64,000 bases of DNA from NCBI GenBank assembly GCA_963966185.1, contig CAWZYM010000019.1:212501-276500 (forward strand), written 5' to 3'. The position numbers and the translations under genes were made by a program. The notes beneath the pieces were generated by a model, which was given only the letters and a program-made list of their open reading frames with translations, was not told the origin of the DNA and made no database searches. This document shows positions 44,191-56,987 of this stretch, piece by piece; the stretch's first letter is position 1, and the number at the start of each line of letters is the position of its first letter. Source of the DNA: Rhabditoides inermis. Lineage: Eukaryota > Nematoda > Chromadorea > Rhabditida > Rhabditidae.

Positions 44191-45917
44191 AGGGAAAAGT
44201 GGAGTGATAGAGCAGACTGCCGCGTACACACAGTCCACACAATACAATGCATCCACAAAGTTCGCTATGAATCACTGATATTGATAGTGAATGGATATGA
44301 ACGGTGTCACCTGGACACGCCCACATGCCACATACTGCAACGAGAATCACCGTCCAGCGCGCAATCATCTTCCATCACAACACTATTCCATGTGCGCTGA
44401 CTCACTCCCTCTCACTCCACATATTCCACTCACCTACCAATCGATACACGATCAAGACAATCACGCAAACGCAACTACTTCACAAAAAGAGAAGAACCAA
44501 CGGATGACGGCGCAACTGAAATGTGTCTTTGTGAATTGGATAGAGAGATGAGAGTTGCGGGCCAAAGAGCAGTGGGAAACGCGAGAAAAAGATAAAGCGA
44601 GTCGGGGTGGCTCCGGAAACTCGAGTCATCCGCGACACGAGACCATCTGATCCTCTCTCGGCCCACCAAGGCAGAACGCAGAAAAAAACATTGATCGACT
44701 GATCGGTCATACCTGTTACGCCCACCCATACCTCTCCTCCACACACAACTAAACAACAACACACTCAAACAACGCCATCTTACACAACAGTGTAACAACG
44801 TCTATTATTCTCGGCACGAAACACTGGAAAACATCTCAATCACACTAACTACATCAGATAAGATAAGTCTAGGTATCGCTAGACTGTTGCATTGCAAGGC
44901 AATGGCTCGGCACACACGCACAAGATGCGAGTGTTTGAGTAACAATCGGGATGCAATCCTCCCTCTAACACACACTTGACTGTTCAAACACAATGCGAGT
45001 CGATAATCGATTGATCGACAGGTGCCAGCTCGGCTGACATGACCTTGTCGCTCCTGCAACTAGCGCGGCTACTCGAAACAATGAGCCAGCGGCACAGAGC
45101 CACGGTCAGCCGACGCCGTTCGTCGCCCTATCACACACCTGATAGACTTATCACCAGTCCGTCTCAAACAACCAGCCGGCACGCTCATCAAGATAACATG
45201 GCAATATCGAATTGAAACATCTGGCCATCAAACGAGTACCACACAACGGAAGCCAGAATAGCGGCCGTCGCCGTGTGCAGTGCAGTTGTGCAGTGCATGA
45301 GGTGCCGGGGAGAGAGAGAGAGAGAGAGTATCACATGAGAGGAGGGGAGAGGGCAGATATGTCCCGTGACACTGGCCAGCCACCTACAGCTCCTCCTCCA
45401 TACAATCACAAAAAGTAGCGACACACAAAACGCAGATATTGCGAAACACGGAAAGATCGTACTCTCTTTCATCACACATATCATGCCAAATCGTCAAGAA
45501 TGACGTCATGATATAGGATTTGAAAGACAGAAGTATAATGACGAGATGAAAGAGAAACGGACGCGGACATACTCGCATCATTCAGACAGACGTCGCACAG
45601 ACACGCACACTCTCTCCCGCTCTCTTTCTCCCTGTGAATATACCGCCATCGATTCTCCTCTCTGCGTCTCTGCACAGACGGGTCGCGCAGCAGAGCAGAG
45701 TGCAGACACGCTGGGTGACGAAAACCGATGTGGCTAGAAATTAGCCCCCGGCCTGGGAGGAAAGAGAGGCTCGGAATCGAGGGATGACGGGAAGACAAAG
45801 ACGCAAACTCGTAGGGAGAGGGGGGGGGAGGGGAAAGGGAAGGGAGGGCACATGGAACCCGATTAGTGCATAGTGCACACCGACCGCCCGGAACACGAAA
45901 GGGCATAGGAGATCATA

Positions 45918-46071
45918 AGCAGCTTGCAAGATGGTTGAAAAAAGTGAAAAAAACGAGAAAAAAAAACGGAGAAAAAGGACAAAAAAAATGATTTTTTTTT
46001 AATTTTTTTGTCCTTTTTCTCCGTTTTTTTTCTCGTTTTTTTCACTTTTTTCAACCATCTTGCAAGCTGCT
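45918..46071. repeat. Near-perfect 154-nt palindrome
   Basis: Two inverted arms of about 67 bases flank an AT-rich centre of roughly 18 bases. The outer arm is AGCAGCTTGCAAGATGGTTG and its complement; the inner part is A-rich on the left and T-rich on the right, with CGAG, CGGAG and GGAC islands matched on both sides. The only differences I see are one-base changes in homopolymer length. It would extrude as a cruciform or form a long hairpin RNA from either strand. Confidence 0.95.
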
Positions 46072-46509
46072 GGAGAGAACGACACATGGATGAACGAAGG
46101 AGGACAAACTCACTAGCTCAAAACAAAGTATCATACCTGAGAGAACAACAGGAACACACCACTCGTAAGCAGACAACTAAACTCAACAAAACACTTTATC
46201 GTTCACTTACAATCTGCAGATGAGAACTAACATAAATAATCAATGGTTTATAGGTCAAAGATAAATCGAGGATACACAATCAATCAGTAAACATCTGAAA
46301 TAGTCACGACTAACACATATGCCGGTCGATCGCCACTCGAAACAACAGAATGCAGCAAGACTATGTACAGTAAGGGGTGGTTAGGGAGTGACGTCACACC
46401 CCGCAGGGTAACAATAAACAATACACAACAATGAAACGGTCCGAAACAATACGAGAGATACGCAAGAAAGGTAGTAGTAACAACAATGGGATCAATACAA
46501 GGGGCACTT

Positions 46510-49500
46510 TTACCTCCACGAGTTGTATTGACCTCCACCGCCACGCCCTCCTCCTCCTCCATTGTACCCACCACGGTGGTTATCATACCCTCCGCGACCT
46601 CCGTGTCCACCGTACCCTCCTCTACCGCCGCCTCCATATCCGCCCTGCTGACCACCGTATCCTCCCTGCTGTCCTCCATATCCGCCGCCCTGCTGGTACC
46701 CTCCCCTCTGTCCACCGTATCCACCACGGTTGTCATAGCCGCCACCTCCTCCGTAGCCGCCTCTCCTGTCGTAGCTGTTGTTGTATCCTGTAACACCACG
46801 TCACTCCCCATACATGCCTCCATCATCCACTCACCCCCTCCCCCGCGTCCTCCCCTGTCGGGCCGCCCTCCCTGGTCTCCTCCCCAGCCGCCGCCGCCGC
46901 GCATCTCGTGTCGAATGTGTCTGTGTCCGCTCTGGTCGATGCGCGCCCTCGGTCCCGAGTCGCGCGAGAACCCGATCTGAGGCCGGTACTGTCCGTCCCT
47001 GCCCTGGTTCCAGTCCTCGGGCTTGAGCGTCTTGGGAATGTCGGTGGCTCCGGGCAGACGGCACGCGGGGAACATGAATCCGGCCGGGAACTGCGGGTCC
47101 GCGTACACCACCATCACGCCGCTGTTCACCTGCAGCAACAAGGTGAGCGGGACAAACAGATCACCACGCATACCTTGAGATCGGGGCACTCCTTCATCTT
47201 GATGGGAGACACGAACGTCGATCCAGGCAGGACGGTGGACGCATCGGCGCGTATTTTGCCAGCCACTCCATACGTGAACGCCGGGTCCAGCTCCACAAAC
47301 TCAGCTAAAAACATTAAAAACACGATTTGATACTGAGAGAAACGCATCATTATCACTGATAATATCACTCACGGTTCTCAGGGCATCCTCCCTCGTAGAG
47401 CTGGTCAAAGAACTTGAAGGCGGGGTGGTTCCTGGATATGAACAGCTGGTTGGGACCAGTCGTGTTGCGGCGCTTCTCGTCATCTGTCAGAGTGTCGTAC
47501 ACCTAGAACATGAAGAAGAATGAGAGAGAAAATCGCCAAAAGAACGCACGCTTTCGAGCGTGCGGATGAGCCTCTTCTCGTCGACAAACGGCAGCAGCGC
47601 CACTCCCTGCCACGCAAACTTCTTGCCGTTGAGGTCGATGCGGAAGTCGGAGGGGTAGAAGTCAATGATGGGCGACTCGGGCTCCGTCATCAGCTTCTGC
47701 CACTGCACCGGAAGGTGCTGCCTTAAATACAACAGTGAACACTTTCATTTATCCCTATGAATGCCGTTGTGAACATTTTAAAGTGTTCGACTCCCTTTCC
47801 CCCACTCACTTGGACGCAGCAGGGAACACACTCATCAGCTGCTCCAGAGGCTTGAACGGCTTGGTGGGCTTGGAAAAGTCCGGCTTGAAGTCGGCGACCG
47901 TGTCAAAGTCTGAGGCGAAGGGGGCGTAGTGGTAGGGGAAGTACCAGTCCCAGCTGCCGCATCCCTGGTAGTAGTAGCGCAGCACCCAGCACAGACCCTC
48001 CACGTACGCCCACGCAACCTGACGACGGAACTCCACGTCCTCGTCAGACACGTCGAACTTGTTCCGGTAGTATCTAAAAAAAAACACTTACAAGAAATAC
48101 ACAAACGTATCAACTTTGAACGACGAAACCACGATATACGGCAACCCACCTGTCTTTCCATCCGCTCTCCCACAGCCTCACATCATCTGTTGGCTCGTCA
48201 GACTCCTGCATCGCGTCATCGATCGAATCCTAAACACATACCCATTACTTCACATAACTTCAGCGTCACTTCGATTATGACACTGATTCAAAAGTAACTA
48301 TAACAAGTACCCATTCTTCATTCAAATTCAACTCGATCCTCATTCTCAAGGGAATCTAAAGCAGCATTAGCACAATCAACGAGGGACAGACTGACCCCGG
48401 CGGTCCTCTTCCTGCTGCCCTCCTTCTTCCGCTCGCCGTCGTCCTTGGCGCCCTCCGGCTTGAGCATGGCCCTCAGCCGGGCGGCGGCCGCCTCGTTCTC
48501 ACTGTCGGCGAAGTTCATGGCGCGCACCCGCTCGTCCTTGGCCAGGTTGCGCGTGTCGCTGCCCGAGAGATGCGTGGGCGCGGCCTGCGGGGCCAGCAGA
48601 CCCTGCGGCTGGTACGCCGGACGCTGCGGGTTCCGACCGCCACCACCACCTCCACGCCCGCCACGCCCACTGAAAAAGTATCAATCAACCATAATTCTAA
48701 CACACTTCGAATGAGAAACGTACCGACCGCCCCTCTCCGACTGGAATCGCTTGTAACGCTCCTCCTGCTGCTGTCTCCTCTGGAATATCTCGTCCTCCAC
48801 CTTGCCCAGTCCGATCATGATCTCCTGAACACGGTCCATGAACGGAACGCCGTTCTCCGTCAGGTACCTGAAACACGGTCATTTGATTATGATTAGAATC
48901 AACAGGGCTGATTTAAAAGATCAGTTGTTCGCTAGTTCTCGTGTTTCTGCTACTGGCGACTCACCCGCACATGGTGTACACCATGTCCTTGTATAGCTTG
49001 ATGAGTCGATCGATCGCGCCCTCCCTAATCTCCAGCGACGGGAGATGAGGAAGGAAATCGTTTCCAACGAAGAAGCACAGGAACACCTAAAACATTGTTA
49101 ATTAACAATTTCACAGTCATTACAAAAATCACCCAGTCGTCGACGACGCGCTCAAAGTCATACGCGAACGGGAGGTTGGGCATGGCGAGATCCTTCTCCA
49201 GGTACTCTCTCAACACGGGCAGACGGAGGAAGATGAAGTTCTTCTCCTTGCACGGCTCCACCTCGTCCGCGCCCTTGTCCTCCGCGGCAAGACTAAACAG
49301 TATAATAAACACATACATAATACTATCACTACAATTGTAGATAGGAGTCAATATTAAATATCGAATAGATAAAAACATAAGCCACGTACCCCTGGCAGGT
49401 CTTGAGCTCGTGTCCGAACTGTCCGCAGAGCTCGCACGGACGGGGCTGGTGCGGCACGAACTCCTCCCTGCAACGACATCATCCAATGACCAGGCTCATT

Positions 49501-50625
49501 GTACTCACAATGAGCAACTCTCTCACCTTATGATGTTGAAGTTGTTCTCGTGCGTGGCCAGACCGAGCATAATCAAATCAGCGTCAGCTCCACACAGACA
49601 GTGAATCTAAACAATCATTGAATGTAATTTTACGTTTGTTTTAATAAACATATTTACAACGCCTGACCGTGTTGGGATCGTGGCTGGGGGAGGCACGCTG
49701 GCGGCGGATGTACTCCATGATCTTGTGCTCGCCCTCTCCCGGCGCGTTCGCGTCCGACAGAATCACCTGTAGGAAAACATATAGTTTACTTTCTCTCAAC
49801 TAAAAGAAATCAATGTCACGCACCTGTATCTTGGCCCAGGCGGGGTCGTTGGTGAGGCGGTCGTGTATGTAGTAGCGCAGCGCGACCGCGAGCCTGTCCA
49901 TGAAGGGAGTGCCGGGAGTGATGCAGTTGCTGTCGAAGTGCTCCGACTCGGCCTTGCGCGGCGGCAGCGGAAGGCCCTCCTCCTCCAAGCGCTGACGCAC
50001 GTTCTCAATGTCCATCGCCTTCTCCGCCACCTCCTTAGAAGCGCGGAAACGACGCGAGCGCTGCTGGTTCATCTGAACCATCATTATTTTAATATCATTA
50101 TATATATCATGCATTTGAACAACGTTACATATACATAATACGTTGTGTACCTTAGCCCTGGGAGCAACTCCGTCAATGGCCATGTAGAGGACCTTGCGAG
50201 GACGGACTATGGAGAACATGCGGTCAATGTACTCGAAGATCAGCACCTGTAAAGAGTGAAATATAGAATAACGTGAATATAATTTTACTACATTTACGAT
50301 TTCATTATAATGCGATAATGCACTTTTTTCAAACAAAAAAAAACACTTACAAACATCTCGTCTTCGTTCTTCGGAGCAGGACGGTCCTCAGGGTGAGTAC
50401 ACGGATGAATGATACCGTTCATATCAAGGTATAGGTTATCAAACTCCTAAATAAATGTATAATAAAAACAACAATAAAGAGACATACCTGAAAGTTTGGG
50501 TTGGGCTGGGTGCAGTCGACGGGGAGGATGTTTCCGTCAGCATCTCTCTGTCGCTCCTCGTTCGCATTCACCACAATCGACGGATACTTCTTGGTAAGCC
50601 AGCGGAAGAACGATGGAACTCCCAT
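46510..50625 (-). CDS. xrn-2: 5'-3' exoribonuclease XRN2
   Basis: The nuclear 5'-3' exonuclease acting in transcription termination, rRNA processing and RNA turnover; roughly 1,000 residues in about 16 exons. Signature blocks: [20 protein letters not shown] at the start; [93 protein letters not shown]; the zinc-knuckle [14 protein letters not shown] specific to XRN2; [20 protein letters not shown]; and [20 protein letters not shown]. Acidic residues of the exonuclease active site are intact. The C-terminus is a long RGG/YGG-rich tail ([18 protein letters not shown]) ending GQYNSWR. The AUG is followed at once by the conserved N-terminus, so the start is firm. Confidence 0.97.
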
Positions 50626-52319
50626 ACTTGCAAGGTGATTACGAAAAGTTCCGAAGGCGACGAATCGACAACCGACGAATGGCAACTACCCGACACGATT
50701 CGGCAAGCCGAATAGGTCTGAATAAGAGTGGAAATGGTTGAGAACGAAAAATAGTACCAAAACGCACATAAAGACAAACAGGAAACGGAAACAAAAAATG
50801 ACGGAAATTCAAATTTGAATTTTGTGATGTTGTGTTCTAACAATTAATAGAAATGCACCATGACTTTTCACTACGCAACACTACCACCAAGATACGGTAA
50901 CTTTTGAAATTCAATAACAAATACTTCCATCAATTATATTTGCTAACAATCTTGAGAACGGGATTGGGAGAGTTGGATGACGAACACATTTCACTTTTTC
51001 TGGGATTTCCGTAATTATTGTTGCAGCGGCGCCGGGCTGATGAGTGAATCCGGCTTGGATGACCCCCCTGCGCCTCTCGCGCGCATTCTCATTCTCCCAC
51101 CACCAAACGAGATGCAAGCAAGCACATCTCCTATCATTCAAGTTCACAGCCACTTTCGCCCAACCATTTTCAGTCTCTCACCATTCGACCAGCGGGCGCA
51201 GATATTCTCCCAGCTTTCCCTCCAAGCTTCCGAACACTACACGATTCTGTCTATACACAACAATTGATTTGCGCGCGATTTCAATGTTTCAGTTCTCTGT
51301 GGTGCTTGAGCAGTTATCGCAAATAACTTTGTGACTATGTCTCGCATTATGTTGTACACCTGTAAAGTTTATTGTCTACAATAAAATAACACTAGTATCC
51401 GATCCTATTTTCACAGGATCACCCATTCCTGCTCTTGATATGGTAGCTCCGCCGGTCATCTGATCTTTTTGTGGTGTGCTGACGGGCCTGAGATACAAGT
51501 ATACCGAATATCCCACCTGGATGAAACTTGTTTTCTGTATTGTGTCTCAGGTAATCGCTCTAGGATCAGCCGTAGTCGCGACAAAACGTCTTATCCACAT
51601 TCTACTTTCTCCATCACCTCTTCGCTATTTCTAGCTAGCCAGACACATGTCTCACTTTCATCCTTTCCATGTTTTTGTGCTTGTTGAATTGAGGTTTGAT
51701 AATGCGCGAACCTGTTCCGTTCCCGGTGCGTGCTATCCCATCTTCCTTCCGGATATCCCCATGTTTTTCTTATCTCCTTTCCTTTCCATACATATCCCGT
51801 TCCACACTCTCTATCACAACATTGTCCTTTCTGCCATCCCGCAAATCCAACTAATCTAGAGACAGCAATCTCGCGAACGCGTTCAAAATCCGAAATGCGA
51901 AACGCCGCCGGCCGCTTACGCAACGACAAAAATGCTCGATTCCTGTTCCACACTCTGTCTTTTTGCACACGATTCGCGGCGCATTTGAACTAGCCAGCGA
52001 TCCATCTGCGATCCGTCCGCATGTAAGCGAGATCCACAAAAAAAGCGCATCGATCCATCCGCGAATCAGCGCATCCGGGGCCGTTCGCACTTGCAACAGC
52101 AGTACGCGAGGGTGATTAGGACACATTACGCGGGATGATGGGAACCAGCCGGCGCGGCAGCGGCAACATTCTTGGCTGGCGCGGCGTCTCGGCCGCGGCG
52201 CTGCTGTCCGGCATATCGCGTCACAGACAGGCTTTGCAGAGACGCGAGCGCGCGCGCGGGAGAGAGGGCGGCACTGGAAGAGAGACAGCTGGCAGCGCCA
52301 GTCGGCACACCACACTCCC
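50626..52319. other. Spacer upstream of xrn-2 and carboxypeptidase
   Basis: About 1.7 kb between divergent genes. The left end holds the xrn-2 promoter and the right end that of the carboxypeptidase. A plus-strand frame at 51044-51267 followed by an AATAAA motif at about 51380 could mark a small gene, but codons and content are unconvincing. Confidence 0.45.
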
Positions 52320-54532
52320 ATGCCACCCACACCACCACCACTACTCCTCCTCCTACTGCTCGCAGCAGCCGCAGCCGCGTGAGTTACTGGTAAATGTGAC
52401 CACCACTGATATAACTTGATATAAAGTGACTGATATAAAGTGTTGTAAGGAGTTTGTGTAGAGACCTTGTACCGTGAGTTTCTTCCGCAGGTCTGCTGAC
52501 GTGCACTCGCTCTACCGCGTCTATCCGAATGGCGAGAAGGGATTCCGCTTGCTCAAACAGCTGGAGAAGTTCGACCATGAATATGAGGTGTGTCTGTATC
52601 TCCTGTTCTCATTTTATGTATATGTGATAAATCCTCTCTGTTCACACTCTTCTCCTTCTCTTGCAGGTGGACTTCTGGCAGTCGCCCCTTTCCCCTACTC
52701 GTTCTGTGGATCTGATGATCCATGCCCGGTCGGCGTCTCTCGTAGAGGGAGCCCTCCGAGCAGCCGGGGCCACGTACAACATCACCGTCCCAGACGTCCA
52801 GAAGTGAGCAAGCGTACAGTTATGACCTGTGTACAGGATTTGAGTATTTCTTGACTGTTCCCTACTCTTTAGAAACATTGTTGAGTAGACATTTGTTTTC
52901 TCTACGACGCCGGTTTTCTACTTGGTTATGTCTGAATTTCTGAAATCACAAGACCTGGATTATTCCATGCCTTGCTTGTCTGTTATTGCTTATTGCTGTT
53001 TTCCGCTCACTGTGGCGGTCATTCATCATGCCACCCTGCCATCCGTTCCTAGCATTCCAACCATCCGGTCTGCGTGTCCTTGCTGACCTTGAGTATGTTC
53101 CCCCGTCTGGAAGAACACTTCTCTCTCGTTCTCATCATCATAACAATCATCTGTCTATCTCCGTTTTTTTCTGCGCGCCGCGGTTTGTGCCGTTGGGGAT
53201 CGGGTTTTTCGGATGTTTCCTGGGCGGATAACCGGCTAGGTGCGCGGGGGTTGCGTGCCACCGCAGCATTGCGTGACGCTGAACGAGAGTTATGCAAACG
53301 TGAGATGACGAGCCGAGATATATGTAGATTATGCGGTTTCGAACAGGATCGCACACACATCGGGATCAAACGTCCGAGATCAATCTAGCCCCACCGCTAA
53401 ACAACACTGCGCGAGCGCGCAGTGAAAGTAGTGAGTGGAGAGAAAACAATGTAATGTCTGACATGTTCAAAGACTCCCTAGAATTATTCACACAAAACAT
53501 GAGATGAATGCGTTTGCAGGCTCATTGAGCGACGCGAGGGCCCGACTTCTCTGCGCAGCGGAGAGAAGCGAATCAACGACGACCCCATTCTCGACAGCGA
53601 ACGTGAGTTCATCAGTGTTGGACACATGGAAACGCGTCTAACTTTTTCAGCGGACAGCGACCAGTCGAAGGTGGCTCGGCTGCGCAAGGCGCACTACCCG
53701 TTCGGAGATTATGCCAGCTACGCCGACATGCTCAAGTACATGCGCACCATCGAGTTCTACTACCCGCACATTTGCAACATCGTCCGAATCGGCCACACCC
53801 ACGAGGGACGGCCCATCGAGGGACTCAAGGTTGGCATAGGGCGCATGCGCATTTTGAAATCATGGCGCAACAGTGTTTTTATGCACAATGTAAACATTCG
53901 GTGAAATAGCGAAACACTTTTTATACAAGTAAACATCTATATTCTTTACAAAGTGTAATCCGAGTTTCTGCATGTGTGTTTTGAGATCGGTGTTCCCGGG
54001 CCGGGCAAGCGTGCCGCGTGGATCGACGGAAACATACACGCGAGAGAATGGGCGAGCAGCCACACCGCACTCTACATCATCAACCAGGCGAGTATCACAC
54101 TGCCTTGTTCAAAGGAAGAGAATGTGGTGCAATGTGAACCGTACTTTGACTGTTTCCAACAAACCATTTTCAGCTGGTCGCCTCGTACGGCAGCGACCCC
54201 ACCGTCACGCAGTACCTCCAGACCATGGACATATTCGTGGTGCCCTGTCTCAACCCGGACGGATACGAGTACACCCGCTCGTCTCCCGCGCCTGTGGTGA
54301 GTTGACGCGAGCGTGTTGCGTCGTCATGCTACGTCATCAGGTGCGTCTGTGGCGCAAGAATCGCTCGCCGGAAGTGTGCCGGCCGTCGCTGTGGGGCGGG
54401 CAGAAGTGCTGTCAGGGCGTCGATCTCAATAGGAACTTTGATTTTCACTGGGCCGAGACGGGCTCGTCATTCGAGGCGTGCTCCAACATCTACCACGGAG
54501 AGGAGGTGTTCAGTGAGCCCGAGTCTAGGTAA

Positions 54533-54587
<55 letters not shown>

Positions 54588-55246
54588 GTCTCTGTCTCTG
54601 TCTCTGTCTCTGTCTCTGTCTCTGTCTCTGTCTCTGTCTCTGTCTCTGTCTCTGTCTCTCTGTCTCTCTGTCTCTCTGTCTCTGTCTCTCTGTCTCTCTG
54701 TCTCTCTGTCTCTCTGTCTCTCTGTCTCTCTGTCTCTCTGTCTCTCTGTCTGTCTCTCTGTCTGTCTGTCTCTCCCCCCCCTCTCACCTTCTTCTCACCA
54801 GGTCCGTGCGCGACTTCCTCTCCTCTGGGGACATGCGGGGTCGTGTCGACGCGTTCATCACCCTCCATTCCTATGCGCAGCTCTGGATCTACCCCTTCTC
54901 TCACATCGAGCAGAGCTACCCGGAGGACGTCGCTGACCTGGTGAATATTCATCTGATTTGAAGTGTGAAGCTTCGAAGACGTCTGAATGACATATGCAAA
55001 GTACTCTTGCAGCGCGCCGTTGCTCGCCGCGCGATCAACCGTCTGAGTAACGTATACGGTACGTACTACCGTATGGGAACCGGAGCCGACACGCTATGTG
55101 AGTTTTGTTTTTGTTTTATTCTCGCGTTTGTCTGTGAAAAAAAACATTTTCAGCCCCGGCCGCTGGTGGGTCGGACGATTGGGCAAAGGGAACTATGGGC
55201 ATTAAGTATGTGTATCTGATTGAGCTACGACCGGAGGAGCAGCGTG

Positions 55247-55281
<35 letters not shown>

Positions 55282-56987
55282 CCCTCCTTATCAATCTCTC
55301 TGCAGTGTCAAACGGTTTCATTCTGCACAAGCGCGAGTTGATCCCGACTGGAGTGGAGACGCTCGAAGGAATCAAAGAGGTACTGGACGCTGTGGTCACC
55401 ATGCAGAGAGGCCGGCAGTCCGCACACCGCCAGACCTCCTCCTCCACACAACTCACCCCAGCTCTCATGAAGAAGCAAGAATGTGAGCATTCAACTTTCT
55501 TATCCATCACTATGAAGGTGTGGTCAGTCTCTTCGAAACAGCCCCTTCAAAATTTCGAAGTCAGTATCGAAGGGAGTTTCGAACAGAGTGACCGCTACTT
55601 GAACATGGAATCAAGCAGGAAATAGCTCACAAACGCCAGGAACAGAGGGCCATCGTACTCTTTCCAGATCGCATGCGCGTGATGTCGAGTGTCACTCCCG
55701 CGACCACGCCCACAACGACGACGCCCCGACCGACCACGACTACATCGACTACAACTACGACAACTACTACAACTACTACGACAACTACCACGCGTCGACC
55801 GAAGACAACGCGGAGAACGACGACGACCACTACCACTCCAGCTCCGACCGATCCGCCCACGCAACCGCCCACGCAATCGCCCACCGAGCCGCCGACAATG
55901 CCGCCGCCTGACTATGACGAGCAGACGCCCAGGCCACAGGTCATCCCCGTCGTAAAAAGCAAGCATGGAAGGAGGTATAGGTGAGTGAAACGGTTGATTC
56001 ACCATTTTCTCAATGCCTATCATGCAGGCTGCTTTCGTCGGCAAAGAAGCTGAGCGACGCGGAAGTGAAGGCACTGCTGCTGTCTGGCGGCAGCGGGGGC
56101 AACACGGCGGTGCCGACTCGCAAGCGGCCCTGGCTCACGTACACTCCGCGGCCCCGCGTCGAGGCGACCACAGAGGTGGGCTAGAGTCGCCCCTGCGCGT
56201 CCCGTTCACACGCATTCCAGCCCATCTCGCACGTGCACGGCCACCGCCCGCCCATGGCTCCTCCCGTCGCCCCTCCCACATTCAACGCGCAGGCGACGAC
56301 GGAGGCGAGTGCGGACGAGGCGCCCGAGCTGGTCGAGCCGCGCCGCCCATCCACCGCCGACCCGCACCGCCGCCACCACAAGAACCACAACAAGGCGAGT
56401 GCGAGCACATGCGCCCCCTACACGGTCGATGTTTGCAGATCGTGAAGGAGTCGTCGCGCTTCATCCACTCGTCTGTGTTCTTCGAGTCGCAGCGTGTCAC
56501 CGCCGCGCCCCTGCACCCCGTCACCTACGGCGCGACTCGGATGCCGGCGCGCGGATTCGCCGCCAAGTTCGCTGTGGTTGACGAGGAGGAGGAGGGGGCG
56601 GTGGAGGAAGCGCCCCAGGCCACTCCCCTGCCGCGACGATTCATCGACACGCCCGGCACGAGTGAGTTAGAGAAATGTGTTAGAGTGATCAATAATAAAC
56701 GCAATAGAGTAATCACAAAGAAAAAACACGAATTTGGATCAAGTGGTTTCGACTCCTAGCATCTTACCACTTGAGCCTTCCATCAACCTCAAAAAATGAG
56801 ATGAAATGAGCGTTGATGGTTTGCAGCAGTACCGGTGGCGTTCCGCGACCCGGACTGCCGCGACATGCGCTACTCGTGCGGCTTCTGGCTGCACAACGCG
56901 CCCGACGCGTGCGTCTCCCAGCGCTCGTTCATGCGCGCGCAGTGCGCGTACACGTGCCGCTTCTGCGCGCCGCGCAGATCGCCGTGA
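52320..56987 (+). CDS. Secreted M14A metallocarboxypeptidase with Thr-rich linker and ShKT domain
   Basis: A secreted zinc carboxypeptidase of about 900 residues. Order: signal peptide (PPTPPPLLLLLLLAAAAA); activation propeptide (SLYRVYPNGEKGFRLLKQLE); catalytic domain with zinc ligands HAREW (about 54037-54051) and LHSYAQLWIYPF, substrate-binding GVDLNRNFDFHW, and catalytic Glu in YLIELRPEEQ (codon at 55222-55224), so it should be active; a Thr-rich mucin-like linker (TTTTSTTTTTT...) followed by a Pro-rich region; and a C-terminal ShKT domain (CRDMRYSCGFWLHNAPDACV ... CAYTCRFC). Nematode M14 proteases with ShKT tails, such as SURO-1, act in cuticle collagen organisation; a similar role here is inference. 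Several introns carry CT tracts; 52804-53519 and about 54530-54802 are long. Confidence 0.92.
52804..53519 (+). other. Long carboxypeptidase intron
   Basis: A roughly 716-nt intron between two propeptide exons. I find no coding sequence, tRNA or inverted-repeat element in it. Confidence 0.45.
54537..54792. repeat. CT/GTCTCT microsatellite in carboxypeptidase intron
   Basis: About 255 bases: pure CT, then TGTCTC hexamers, then TGTCTCTC octamers, then CCCC before the TTCTCACCAG acceptor. This graded structure suggests successive expansion of different units within one intron, in the sense orientation. Confidence 0.93.
55245..55300. repeat. CT microsatellite in carboxypeptidase intron
   Basis: A CT run starting directly after the GTGAGT donor of a short intron and occupying nearly all of it. 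Confidence 0.88.
56706..56775 (+). repeat. Dispersed 72-bp repeat with terminal hairpin (copy 2)
   Basis: A close match to 37182-37254, including the AAGTGGT...ACCACTT hairpin with GGTTTCGACTCC in its loop. It lies in the last intron of the carboxypeptidase gene, in the sense orientation. Confidence 0.8.

Larger units (their letters stand above)
43462..46509. other. 3-kb gene-poor region upstream of rab-10
   Basis: The longest gene-free stretch of the window, between the rab-10 start and the xrn-2 stop, both on the minus strand. It holds GA microsatellites (44148-44189 and about 45310-45327), a GC-rich patch near 45800 and a large palindrome (45918-46071). Short open frames occur, one with a signal-like start near 44368 on the minus strand, but none has domain or splice support. 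The region near rab-10 may hold untranslated first exons or regulatory sites. Confidence 0.5.

Noticed and set aside
44096..44368. Minus-strand frame beginning with a signal-like hydrophobic segment
   Set aside because: It runs into the GA microsatellite and has no second exon, domain or poly(A) signal.
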